The notes: generated from the letters alone by a model not told the origin. A stretch of 64,000 nucleotides of DNA from Dyella choica (GCF_003977665.1 NZ_RYYV01000004.1:186001-250000); one strand, 5' to 3'; positions 52,878 to 61,046 are shown, counted from the stretch's first letter. Made by a program: numbers and translations.

Positions 52878-54028
52878 AGTATGTGGATGAGTATCGCGAC
52901 CCGGTGGCGGCGGATAAGCTGATCAAGGAAATCACGCGGCTCGCCGATAAGCTCGCCGCCCAACGTGGCCGACCGGTCAACGTGATGGAAGTTTGCGGCG
53001 GCCACACGCATTCGATCTTCCGCTACGGCATCGAGAACATGCTCCCGCCGAGTGTGGAGCTGATCCACGGGCCGGGTTGCCCGGTCTGCGTACTGCCCAT
53101 AGGGCGGGTCGACGATTGCGTGGCGATCGCCGAACACGAAAACGCCATCATGACCACCTTCGGCGACGCGATGCGCGTACCGGGGTCCAAACGCAGCCTG
53201 TTGCAGGCGAAGTCACTGGGCGCCGATGTGCGCATGGTCTATTCACCGCTGGACGCGCTCAAGATCGCACGTAGCCATCCCGACAAAGAGGTGGTGTTCT
53301 TCGGACTCGGCTTCGAAACCACCATGCCCAGCACGGCCTTGACCGTGCTCAAGGCCGAGGCGGCGGGCATCGGCAATTTCTCGCTGTTCTGCAACCACAT
53401 CACCATCATCCCGACGATCAAGGCGGTGCTCGACTCGGAAGACTTCCAGGTCGACGGCTTTCTCGGTCCCGGCCACGTCAGCATGGTGATCGGCACCCGC
53501 CCTTATGGCTTCATCGCCGAGCACTACCGGCGCCCCGTCGTAATAGCAGGCTTCGAGCCTCTGGACATACTGCAATCGCTGTGGATGGTATTGAAGCAAC
53601 TCGATGCGGGGGACGCGCGGATCGAGAACCAGTACAGCCGCGTCGTCCCGGAGGATGGCAACCCCGCGGCACTCCAGGCGATCGGCCGCGTCTTCGAGCT
53701 GCGCCCCTACTTCGAATGGCGCGGCCTCGGCTCGATCGACCATTCCGGCGTGCAGCTCACCGCGCGCTATGCCGCCTACGACGCGGAACGGAAATTCGCC
53801 CTGCCCTCGATCGCCATCGCAGAGCCCAAATCCTGCCAATGCGGCGAAGTGCTCAAGGGCGTGATCAAGCCCTGGCAATGCAAGGTCTACGGCAAGGCTT
53901 GCACTCCGCAGACACCGCTGGGTGCGTTGATGGTGTCGAGCGAAGGCGCGTGCGCCGCTTATTACCAGTACGGCGGCGGTCCGCGCGGACTCGTCAACGA
54001 ACACCCGCCAGGAGAACACGCCGCATGA
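52874..54028 (+). CDS. hypD: Hydrogenase maturation protein HypD, 384 aa
   Basis: Starts MKYVDEYRDP and contains the conserved cysteine motifs: CGGHTH near residue 39, HGPGCPVCVLP near 66, and a C-terminal [4Fe-4S] set (CQCGEVLKG, WQCKVYGKACTP). GFETTMPSTAL is also family-typical. HypD is the scaffold on which Fe receives CN and CO with HypC and HypE. It overlaps the SIS gene stop by 4 bases (ATGA). The longer in-frame reading from 52679 lies inside the SIS gene and is rejected. Confidence 0.95.
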   Translation: MKYVDEYRDPVAADKLIKEITRLADKLAAQRGRPVNVMEVCGGHTHSIFRYGIENMLPPSVELIHGPGCPVCVLPIGRVDDCVAIAEHENAIMTTFGDAMRVPGSKRSLLQAKSLGADVRMVYSPLDALKIARSHPDKEVVFFGLGFETTMPSTALTVLKAEAAGIGNFSLFCNHITIIPTIKAVLDSEDFQVDGFLGPGHVSMVIGTRPYGFIAEHYRRPVVIAGFEPLDILQSLWMVLKQLDAGDARIENQYSRVVPEDGNPAALQAIGRVFELRPYFEWRGLGSIDHSGVQLTARYAAYDAERKFALPSIAIAEPKSCQCGEVLKGVIKPWQCKVYGKACTPQTPLGALMVSSEGACAAYYQYGGGPRGLVNEHPPGEHAA

Positions 54029-55131
54029 ACGTCACGCAGGAAAAATCCTTGGCCGGATTGACCGGTAGCGCCGCGAAAGATTCCCGCATTCGGCGCAGCA
54101 AGCTGGCCAGTCCGCTCATCACGCTGGCGCACGGCGGTGGCGGCAAGGCGATGCGCGAGCTGATCGATGACGTCTTCATCGATGCCTTCAGCAACCCTAC
54201 GCTCAACACGCTGGAGGACCAGGCGCGCATTCCGCTGGCCGAGCTGGCGCGCCTTGGCGACCGCCTGGCCATGACGACCGATTCCTACGTCATCGACCCG
54301 ATCTTCTTCCCCGGCGGCGACATCGGCAAGCTGGCCGTCTGCGGCACCGTGAATGATTTGGCCGTTGGCGGTGCCACGCCGCTTTACCTAACGTGCGCCG
54401 TCATCATCGAGGAAGGCATGCAGGTGGAAACACTGCGTCGCATCGTTGCCTCCATGGCCGAGACTGCCAGGGCGGCCGGCGTCAGCATCGTCACCGGCGA
54501 TACCAAGATCGTCGGACGTGGCAGCTGCGACAAAATATTCATCAACACCGCCGGGGTCGGTGTGATTCGCCAGAACCATCAGCTCGGCGCCAACCGGGCG
54601 CGCCCTGGCGACCGCATCCTGGTCAACGGCTATCTGGGTGATCATGGTGCCGCCGTGCTGAATGCGCGTGGCGACATGCATCTGAGCAGTCCGATCCAGA
54701 GCGATTGCGCTGCCTTGCACGGCTTGATTTCCGTGCTGCTTGCAGCTGCACCGGGAACGCGCTTCATCCGCGATGCCACGCGCGGCGGCATTGCGTCGGT
54801 GCTGAACGAAATCGCCGAAGCCTCGGCGTGCGGCATCGAAATCGCCGAGGCTGCCACGCCGCTTCGCCAGGAGGTCAAGGGATTCTGCGAAATACTGGGC
54901 CTCGACCCGCTCTACCTGGCCAACGAAGGCAAGCTGGTCGCCGTGGTGCCGGAAGCTGAAGCAGCTGCTGCGCTGCAAGCCTTGCGTGCACACCCACTGG
55001 GGCGCGAAGCGGCCGACATCGGTGCGGTGCTTGCCGACGGCCACGCCGGCCGCGTCCACATGCAGACCGTTTTCGGCGGCAAGCGCATCGTTGACATGCT
55101 GATCGGTGAACAGCTGCCGCGCATTTGTTGA
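54025..55131 (+). CDS. hypE: Hydrogenase maturation protein HypE, 368 aa
   Basis: PurM-like ATP-binding fold: LAHGGGGKAMRELI, DQARIPL, TTDSYVIDPIFFPGGDIGKL, VTGDTKIV and RDATRGGIASVLNEIA. It ends in LPRIC, so the conserved C-terminal Cys, which is carbamoylated by HypF and dehydrated to thiocyanate, is present. The first 30 residues are an extra N-terminal extension. The ATG at 54025 overlaps the hypD stop by 4 bases. With HypC, HypD and HypF this gives a complete Fe(CN)2(CO) assembly set. Confidence 0.95.
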   Translation: MNVTQEKSLAGLTGSAAKDSRIRRSKLASPLITLAHGGGGKAMRELIDDVFIDAFSNPTLNTLEDQARIPLAELARLGDRLAMTTDSYVIDPIFFPGGDIGKLAVCGTVNDLAVGGATPLYLTCAVIIEEGMQVETLRRIVASMAETARAAGVSIVTGDTKIVGRGSCDKIFINTAGVGVIRQNHQLGANRARPGDRILVNGYLGDHGAAVLNARGDMHLSSPIQSDCAALHGLISVLLAAAPGTRFIRDATRGGIASVLNEIAEASACGIEIAEAATPLRQEVKGFCEILGLDPLYLANEGKLVAVVPEAEAAAALQALRAHPLGREAADIGAVLADGHAGRVHMQTVFGGKRIVDMLIGEQLPRIC

Positions 55132-55178
55132 TGCCGGCACCTTTGTAAGCGTGCCCCCCTCTCCGCCAAGGTTCCCCC

Positions 55179-55790
55179 ATGCACACATTCTCTTCCAAGC
55201 AGTACATCCCGGCAGAAGGCCTGCTGACCCGCATTGTCGACCAAGACGAAGTGTTGACGCTGGACTACCAGGAAGCCACGCGTCGTCATCAGCGCTCGCT
55301 CTGGTGGGGCACTGCCGTGGGCTATCGCGCCATGCAAGTTGCGGCCGTCGCGCTTTCGGCAGAAAGCCTTTGGCGGCGCGACAACCTGGTCGTCGTCAGT
55401 GCCCATCCCGGACCCGGCGTGCTCGACTCACTGAACTACGTCACGCTGTGCGCCGACCGCGGCACGCTGACCGTGCTGCAGAACGACCATTGCGTCAATC
55501 GCTGCAATAGCGAGATGAAATTCGAGTGGTGGGTCAGCGACGGCGACCGCACCGCCCACATCAGGCTCGACGAAGACTTCGTTCCGCGCGAATTCTATGA
55601 ATTGATCGATCGGCGCGTGTACAGCGAAACCCGTGCCGACGATGACAAGCTGTTCGAGCTGTACAAGGTGAACCTGTCCTCGCGGATCTGGGTGGCGCCG
55701 CTGGAGCAAAGCTTTACGTTCGAGTTGCTGCCGCCGATGGCGCGGGGGGAACGGCCGGTTGGCCACGCTTGGGTCAAGGAACCTGCATGA
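55179..55790 (+). CDS. FmdE-like (?) protein in the hyp cluster, 203 aa
   Basis: The ATG at 55179 follows AAGG. The pattern WWGTAVGYRAMQVAAVAL, then SAHPGPGVLDSLNYVTLC, and later ELIDRRV with LFELYKVNLSSRIW resembles the FmdE domain (usually HG..C..GYR, followed by a D.....TGCT stretch), though the similarity is distant and the usual N-terminal His/Cys metal ligands seem altered. Three Cys occur in DHCVNRCN and LCADRG. It lies 47 bases after hypE and overlaps the next gene (ATGA). It has no signal peptide. Role unknown; a metal- or cofactor-binding partner is inferred from context. Confidence 0.45.
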   Translation: MHTFSSKQYIPAEGLLTRIVDQDEVLTLDYQEATRRHQRSLWWGTAVGYRAMQVAAVALSAESLWRRDNLVVVSAHPGPGVLDSLNYVTLCADRGTLTVLQNDHCVNRCNSEMKFEWWVSDGDRTAHIRLDEDFVPREFYELIDRRVYSETRADDDKLFELYKVNLSSRIWVAPLEQSFTFELLPPMARGERPVGHAWVKEPA

Positions 55791-56683
55791 CGGAAAGCCC
55801 GTTTCCGCTTGCAATGGACCCGCTGAAGGACGAGATTCCGGCGAGAATGCTTGTGCTGGCGAGTGTGGCAGAACCACCACGTGACTACGACGGCGACCTG
55901 TTCGGGCATTATCCCGGCATGAAGCTCGGACGCATGTCCGATGTCGACTTTTTTGCGGGGAAACTGTGCGACCTGGCAGCGCAGGTGCTTGCGGAAGGCA
56001 CGGCGGACGATGAGTGGGTGTTGACCGCACCGGCCTATTACCGGCTTCCCGCCGGCGCCAATCTGCTGGCGGAGCGCATGCACAGCATGCTGTGCGATCG
56101 AGGCGTCGCATTGTCGCTCGTGGCATTGCGACAGTCGTTCGAACAGATCGCCGTGCACAGCCTCGAGGAGTTTCGGCTCTCCCACGACTACAGCCTGAGC
56201 CCGCTGGCCCAGCGCGTCATCGAACGGCAACGCCTGCACGATATGGCGCCTTCGGACCCAAGCCGGCGGCGCTTCGCCAAGCGCAAGGTGATCGTCGTCA
56301 ACGATATTCACGTCACCGGCACGCAGCAGCGCTTCATGCAACTCGAACTGGCGGCGGCCGGTGCCAGTGAGTGTCATTGGCTGTATATCTTCCACATCGA
56401 GGATGAGCTGGCACGTGCTTGCCCAGAGATCGAACACCGTATCAACAACAGCGACCTGGCCGATCTCGACAGCTATGCAGCCCTGCTGTCGGATCCGGCA
56501 ACGCGCCACACAGCGCGCTGCCTGGCGCGTCTGTTCAATACAGAACCCGATCAGTTCCGCTATCTGGTCGCCACACTGCAACCGAATGCGCGCGAACGGA
56601 TCTATCGCCTGGCGAGGGACGAGGAGCGCTATGACATCCCCTTATTCGCCGAAAAAATGCGCCTACTGGCCGGTAGCGACTAG
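55787..56683 (+). CDS. Phosphoribosyltransferase-like protein, 298 aa
   Basis: Residues 167-180 (KVIVVNDIHVTGTQ) match the PRPP-binding loop of type I phosphoribosyltransferases (hydrophobic strand, acidic pair, TGT). An earlier APAYYRLPAGANLLAERM fits the PPi loop area. After residue 200 the protein carries its own helical C-terminal part. The ATG at 55787 has AAGGA upstream and overlaps the preceding stop. A PRPP-using reaction is likely, but the acceptor base or sugar is unknown; binding without catalysis is also possible. Its place among hyp genes is unexpected. Confidence 0.7.
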   Translation: MTESPFPLAMDPLKDEIPARMLVLASVAEPPRDYDGDLFGHYPGMKLGRMSDVDFFAGKLCDLAAQVLAEGTADDEWVLTAPAYYRLPAGANLLAERMHSMLCDRGVALSLVALRQSFEQIAVHSLEEFRLSHDYSLSPLAQRVIERQRLHDMAPSDPSRRRFAKRKVIVVNDIHVTGTQQRFMQLELAAAGASECHWLYIFHIEDELARACPEIEHRINNSDLADLDSYAALLSDPATRHTARCLARLFNTEPDQFRYLVATLQPNARERIYRLARDEERYDIPLFAEKMRLLAGSD

Positions 56684-56701
56684 ACGGAGGCAAATCCGAT
56701 C

Positions 56702-57520
56702 ATGTACGCCATCAATTACCGTATCCCCCAAGTCGACCTGGCGGAAATCCGCAAGCCGCACTACCAGATTCCGCTGGACCGCTCTTCCGGGTTGTTTGCC
56801 GAGGAAATGGTCGACGTGCGCGACTACGGCCTCAGCTTCCTGTCCTGGCATGCCATCGATGACGGCAGCAATGCGCCTTATGGCAAGCCAATCGCCGGCA
56901 GCAGGACCGACGGCTGGCTGCGCAGGACGTTCGCCGAAAAGCTGGCGCGCGCCGACCGATTGCTTGCCGAGTACGATGCGCAATTGCTGATTCTCGACGC
57001 CTACCGTTCGATCGAATGCCAGCACGGACTGTGGGGATTTTTCTGGGAACTTGGGCGCAAGGAGAACCCCGCGGCGAGCGACGAAGACCTGCGCCAATAT
57101 GCGTCGCGCTACCTGCGGGACCCGCGCACCTTTGATCGCAACGACGCACGCACGTTCCCCATACACTGCACCGGGGCATCCATCGACGTCGTGCTGCGCA
57201 GCCGCTCGACGGGGCAATGGCTCGACATGGGTTCGCGCTTCGACGAATACACCGAGGCCAGCGTCACCGACTACTTCGAACGCCAGCTGCTGCAGGATGC
57301 GATCAGCCAGGACGACCACCGGCTGTGGAACCGGCGCCTGTTGCACTGGGCGCTATCGAGCCAGGACATTACCAACGACCCGCTGCTGTACTGGCACCAC
57401 GACTGGGGCAACCAGATCTGGATCAAGGTCAAGCGGGCGGTCTACGGCGACGCGCTGGAGACGGCCTGGTACGGCTACGTCGACGCCCCGCCCCGGTCCC
57501 CGGCCGCGCTCGCAGGCTGA
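56702..57520 (+). CDS. VanX-fold (M15D) protein lacking the catalytic Glu, 272 aa
   Basis: The D-Ala-D-Ala dipeptidase fold is recognisable: LLILDAYRS with R102, IHCTGASIDVVL with zinc ligands H155 and D162 (H-x2-G-x3-D), LDMGSRFDEYTE, NRRLLHWAL, and a last metal His in LYWHHDWGNQ (H232). In VanX the sequence before that His is EWWH, and the Glu is the general base. Here the aligned residue is L229, so the Glu is missing. Zinc binding is retained but peptidase activity is doubtful. It lacks a signal peptide. The ATG at 56702 follows GGAGG. The position in the cluster suggests a changed role. Confidence 0.7.
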   Translation: MYAINYRIPQVDLAEIRKPHYQIPLDRSSGLFAEEMVDVRDYGLSFLSWHAIDDGSNAPYGKPIAGSRTDGWLRRTFAEKLARADRLLAEYDAQLLILDAYRSIECQHGLWGFFWELGRKENPAASDEDLRQYASRYLRDPRTFDRNDARTFPIHCTGASIDVVLRSRSTGQWLDMGSRFDEYTEASVTDYFERQLLQDAISQDDHRLWNRRLLHWALSSQDITNDPLLYWHHDWGNQIWIKVKRAVYGDALETAWYGYVDAPPRSPAALAG

Positions 57521-57534
57521 AGGAGCATTTGCCT

Positions 57535-59367
57535 ATGGACTTTCAAACGCAGCCCCGCGCGATGACGGGGAACCCGGACGCGGTCGGCGAATTGAGCGCT
57601 GCGATGATGCGCGAGTTGCGTGCACGCAATCGTGCGAACCTCGCCGCGGCGGCGGCGCAGACCGACCCGCTGGCACGGCTCGAAGGCAGCCTGGCCGTGC
57701 ATTGCCGAGTCGATCTTGCCAGCCGCACGATGCTGGAAAGTGCTTCGATGGCCAGCTTGTTCAAGGGCTACGAAGCGCTGCTGCCAGGGCGCGACTTGAG
57801 CAAGGTCGGACTGATCAGCGCGACCGCCTCCGGCATTTGCGGCGGCGTCCACGCCACTGCCTCGGCGCTGTGCCTGGAGATGGCGCTTGGCCTGGCGCCG
57901 CCGCCTCTGGGCATCGTGTTGCGCAACCTGCTTTTGAGCTGTCAGTACCTCAACGACAGCTGCCTGCATCTGTTCGTACTGGCCGGACCAGACTATTCGC
58001 GCCAGGCGTTCGAACGGACCAATCCGGAAATCTGGAACCGTGCAGTAAAGGCACCGTCCCGCCACGCGCAACAGCACGGCTACACGCGCATCGGCGACCT
58101 CATGGCCGCGCTCGACAAAGGAACTGGCGCCTTGTACCAGGAGGCGCTGCAGATGGCGGCACGCGCACGCCAGGCCTACACGCTGCTGGGCGGCAAATAC
58201 CCGCACTCGGAATCGATCGTTCCTGGCGGGGTGGCGCTCCTCGCCGACGCGGCCAAACTCGCCGAATTCAGCGCTGTGTTGCAGCCGTTTGCCGCCTATA
58301 GCCAAAAGGCCGCCGCGGTCTGGGACGAAGTGTTCGACTTCCTGCTGGAGATCGAACCGCGCTACGCCGAACTCGGGCGCGCGCGCGCCTCGATGCTCGA
58401 CTTTGGCCAATGGGATCATCCGGATCACTACGACGGCAGCTACGCACGCTGCGACATCTGGGGTGCGCAGCGCTGGTCAACGCCAGGTGCGCTGATCGAT
58501 GGTCAGCTGGCCTGCACCGAGCTGAGCCTGCTCAACGCTGGCATCGAAGAACATCTGGACCACTCCTATCAGCAGCGCGCAGCCGAACCGCGCGCCTTCA
58601 TCAGCACTGATCCGAACGGTAACCCCATCTCGCGCTTCCATCCCTGGAACAAGAGGACCGAACCCGCCAAAGCGCACAATCCCCACGCGTATAGCTGGGG
58701 CTCAAGCTTTGCCTGGCGCGGCCACAATTTCGAGGTCGGAGCCTATGCGCGCCTCTACTTGAGTGCAGCGGCGCGAGCTCTGCCACCCAGCAGGCATGTT
58801 GCGGCCGATGGCGCTGGACTGGATTTCAGCTTACCGGATGAAATGGGCCGGGAACTCGCCTTGCGCTGGAATATCCCTGCACTATGGAACACCTTTGAGC
58901 GCAACCGCGCCCGTGCGTACTCCCTTGCGTTCAACCTTGGCGTAACGCGCGAGAATATCGCGCTGGCCGAGGCGGCCATTGCTTCGGGCGAAACCAGAAC
59001 GCGCGTATCGCTCGATAATCTACCAACCGGGCGGTGCCTCGGTGTCGGCTTGTGGGGCGCCAGCCGCGGTTTCCTTGCGCATTGGGCCGTGCTGGAGAGT
59101 CAGGTGATCGACAACTACCAGATCGCCATCCCTTCGCGCATCAACGTCGGAACGCGCATGCCGGATCGTACTCCGGGACCGCTGGAGCAAGCCTTGTCCA
59201 ACACGCGCATCGTTGAAAGCCGCTACAGCGGTCCGGATGATTTCACCGGCATCGATATCCAGCGTGTCGTGCAAAGCTTCGATCCATGCATGGATTGCAC
59301 GGTTCATATCCTGATCGGTGATGGCGCAACGGTACTGGAACGCACCATCGATACGCGCGCCCGGTAA
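57535..59367 (+). CDS. Divergent [NiFe]-hydrogenase large-subunit-like protein, 610 aa
   Basis: Homology runs end to end: DPLARLEGSLAVHCRVD (canonical R-I-E-G-H), SGICGGVHATASALCLEMALG (N-terminal metal motif), LGGKYPHSESIVPGGV, GVGLWGASRGFLAHWA, DNYQIAIPSRIN, and at the end SFDPCMDCTVH. The C-terminal pair C585/C588 and H591 are intact. The N-terminal motif retains C102 and H106, but C-to-H spacing is 4 instead of 7: a 3-residue deletion removes the second Cys, and the Arg before the motif is Gly. The His of RIEGH is Ser. A 19-residue tail follows H591. The ATG at 57535 has AAGGAG upstream. No small subunit is encoded nearby, so H2 oxidation is doubtful. Confidence 0.85.
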   Translation: MDFQTQPRAMTGNPDAVGELSAAMMRELRARNRANLAAAAAQTDPLARLEGSLAVHCRVDLASRTMLESASMASLFKGYEALLPGRDLSKVGLISATASGICGGVHATASALCLEMALGLAPPPLGIVLRNLLLSCQYLNDSCLHLFVLAGPDYSRQAFERTNPEIWNRAVKAPSRHAQQHGYTRIGDLMAALDKGTGALYQEALQMAARARQAYTLLGGKYPHSESIVPGGVALLADAAKLAEFSAVLQPFAAYSQKAAAVWDEVFDFLLEIEPRYAELGRARASMLDFGQWDHPDHYDGSYARCDIWGAQRWSTPGALIDGQLACTELSLLNAGIEEHLDHSYQQRAAEPRAFISTDPNGNPISRFHPWNKRTEPAKAHNPHAYSWGSSFAWRGHNFEVGAYARLYLSAAARALPPSRHVAADGAGLDFSLPDEMGRELALRWNIPALWNTFERNRARAYSLAFNLGVTRENIALAEAAIASGETRTRVSLDNLPTGRCLGVGLWGASRGFLAHWAVLESQVIDNYQIAIPSRINVGTRMPDRTPGPLEQALSNTRIVESRYSGPDDFTGIDIQRVVQSFDPCMDCTVHILIGDGATVLERTIDTRAR

Positions 59368-59368
59368 T

Positions 59369-59400
59369 CGTAGGCTCGGTTGTAAAACCCTGCATTGCCA
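59369..59400. repeat. Degenerate single REP (GTAGGCTGGG family)
   Basis: GTAGGCTCGGTTGTAAAACC with the spacer ATTGCCATGCACACAA remains, but the inverted partner is missing. It lies in the gap between the convergent ends of the hydrogenase-like gene and the ArsR gene. Confidence 0.6.
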
Positions 59401-59424
59401 TGCACACAACCCGCGCGATGCTAC

Positions 59425-59769
59425 TCAGCGCTTGCAAAGCACCTCATGCAACGCCGCCATCAGCGCATGCACACGCTCATCGCTGATGCGGTAATAGATC
59501 GACTGCCCTTCACGACGCCCCTGGACGAGGCCCTCGCGCCGTAACAAGGACAAATGCTGCGACACCACGCTTTGCGCCACCCCCAGCGTCTCGGCGAGGT
59601 CGTTGACCGAACGTTTGCCGTCCAGCATTTGACACAGCAGCAGCAAGCGGTTCTGGTTGCCGACGGCCTTGAGCATGCCCACGACATCCTCAGCGCGGCG
59701 TTGCATGGCCTGGATATCCAGGCTTCCGGCCTGCCGCTTGCGGGACGTGCCGGCAGGCATCCTGCTCAT
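59425..59769 (-). CDS. bigR: ArsR-family repressor, BigR-like, 114 aa
   Basis: A winged-helix ArsR domain (LLLLCQMLDGKRSVNDLAETLGVAQSVVSQHLSLLRREGLV) has one Cys in LLLCQML and one near the end in EVLCKR. This matches the two-Cys persulfide sensor of BigR, which releases DNA when the cysteines link through sulfur. It overlaps the end of the upstream metallo-beta-lactamase gene by 4 bases. With blh and the YeeE/YedE genes it makes the bigR-type operon. Its probable operator is at 61484-61503. Confidence 0.85.
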   Translation of the reverse strand: MSRMPAGTSRKRQAGSLDIQAMQRRAEDVVGMLKAVGNQNRLLLLCQMLDGKRSVNDLAETLGVAQSVVSQHLSLLRREGLVQGRREGQSIYYRISDERVHALMAALHEVLCKR

Positions 59770-60632
59770 AGGGCATCCAGCGGCAGCTTGAGATAGCGAA
59801 TGCCATTCTCCTCGGCCGCCGGCAAGTGTCCCGCCCACATGTTGACCTGCACCGATGGCAGCAGCAGCCGCGGCACGGCCAGCCTGGCATCCCGCTCAGT
59901 ACGCAAGCGTACGAACTCCTCTTCGCTCACCCCCTGACGCAGGTGGATATTGTTCCGCTTCTGCTCGCCCATCGTCGTCGCGTAGCCATAGTCTTCGCGG
60001 CCCGGCGGCTTGTAGTCGTGACACAGGAATACGCGGGTGTCGTCCGGCAGCTCGAACAGCTTGCGCGAAGAGCGATACAACACAGCGGCGTCGCCGCCGG
60101 GGAAATCGCAACGTGCCGAGCCATAGTCCGGCATGAACAGCGTATCGCCGACGAAGGCCGCATCGCCGATCACGTGTGTCATGCATGCAGGCGTATGCCC
60201 GGGCGTGTAAAGGGCGACGGCCTCGATGCTGCCCAAGTGATAATGTTCACCGTCCTTGAACAGATGGTCGAATTGGCTGCCATCGCGCCGGAATGCCGCC
60301 CCCGCATGGAACAGTTCACCGAACACATCCTGCACGGCCGCGATGTGCTCACCGATAGCCACTTTTCCGCCCAATCGGGCTTGCAGGTAGGGCGCCGCCG
60401 ACAAGTGATCGGCATGCACATGGGTTTCGATCAGCCAGACCAGCGACAAGCGCATCGCTTGCACGAAGGCCACGATGGCATCGGCCGAGACGTGGCCGGT
60501 GCGTCCCGAGGCCGGGTCGAAATCGAGCACGCTATCGATGATTGCCGCTTCGCGCGTCGCCGGATCCCACACCACGTAACTGAAGGTGTTGCTGGATGCG
60601 TCAAAGAATGCCTTGACCTCAGGAGCTGTCAT
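59766..60632 (-). CDS. blh: Metallo-beta-lactamase-fold persulfide dioxygenase-like (Blh), 288 aa
   Basis: The metal motif THVHADH and later TPGHTPACMTHVIGD, FVGDTLFMPDYG, and FLCHDYKPPGR are those of the ETHE1/Blh branch of the metallo-beta-lactamase fold, which oxidises glutathione persulfide to sulfite. It is cytoplasmic. The operon order (transporters, blh, bigR) matches known BigR loci involved in H2S detoxification. Confidence 0.88.
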   Translation of the reverse strand: MTAPEVKAFFDASSNTFSYVVWDPATREAAIIDSVLDFDPASGRTGHVSADAIVAFVQAMRLSLVWLIETHVHADHLSAAPYLQARLGGKVAIGEHIAAVQDVFGELFHAGAAFRRDGSQFDHLFKDGEHYHLGSIEAVALYTPGHTPACMTHVIGDAAFVGDTLFMPDYGSARCDFPGGDAAVLYRSSRKLFELPDDTRVFLCHDYKPPGREDYGYATTMGEQKRNNIHLRQGVSEEEFVRLRTERDARLAVPRLLLPSVQVNMWAGHLPAAEENGIRYLKLPLDAL

Positions 60633-60644
60633 GCGCGGTTTCCT

Positions 60645-61046
60645 TCAAATACGATCAGCCAATCGCCAGCCCAGCACCATCGCGGCAACCAGGCCCCCTA
60701 TCGGCAGCATGTCGCCTGCCAACGACACCAGGGCCGGCCCCGGGCAATAGCCGGCAAGCCCCCAGCCCACACCAAAGATAGCTGCGCCGCCCACCAGGCG
60801 CACATCGATACGGCGCGTTTCCGGCAGGCGAAAACCATCGGCCAGCCATGGTGTGGACCGTCGCCACGACCAGCGGTAACCGAGCATCGTGACCGGAATC
60901 GCTCCCAGCATCACGAACAGCAGGCGCGGGTCCCAGGCACCGGCCACGTCCAGAAAGCCTAGCACCACCGCCGGCTGCGTCATGCCACCCAGCACCAGGC
61001 CAACACCAAGGAGCAATCCCGCCAACCCGGCCATCAGGAACTTCAT
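60645..61046 (-). CDS. YeeE/YedE-family membrane protein, second half-size subunit, 133 aa
   Basis: Hydrophobic segments (GLAGLLLGVGLVLGGMTQP, LVGGAAIFGVGWGLAGYCPGPAL) include the conserved Gly-rich GWGLAGYCPGP motif with one Cys. It starts inside the stop of the upstream partner (4-base overlap). YeeE/YedE proteins move thiosulfate or related sulfur species across the inner membrane; here the two halves are separate small proteins. Confidence 0.88.
   Translation of the reverse strand: MKFLMAGLAGLLLGVGLVLGGMTQPAVVLGFLDVAGAWDPRLLFVMLGAIPVTMLGYRWSWRRSTPWLADGFRLPETRRIDVRLVGGAAIFGVGWGLAGYCPGPALVSLAGDMLPIGGLVAAMVLGWRLADRI

Noticed and set aside
57217-57534. Upstream in-frame extension of the hydrogenase-like gene
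   Set aside because: It overlaps the VanX-like gene in another frame, has Arg/Pro-rich shadow composition and no family similarity; ATG 57535 has a strong AAGGAG site.
49441-59367. Ordinary uptake [NiFe]-hydrogenase operon
   Set aside because: No small subunit, cytochrome b, HypA/HypB or endopeptidase is present, and the large-subunit homologue lacks one of the four metal Cys.
59826-60962. 378-aa open frame on the plus strand
   Set aside because: Antisense to blh and a YeeE/YedE gene, both of which show clear motifs.
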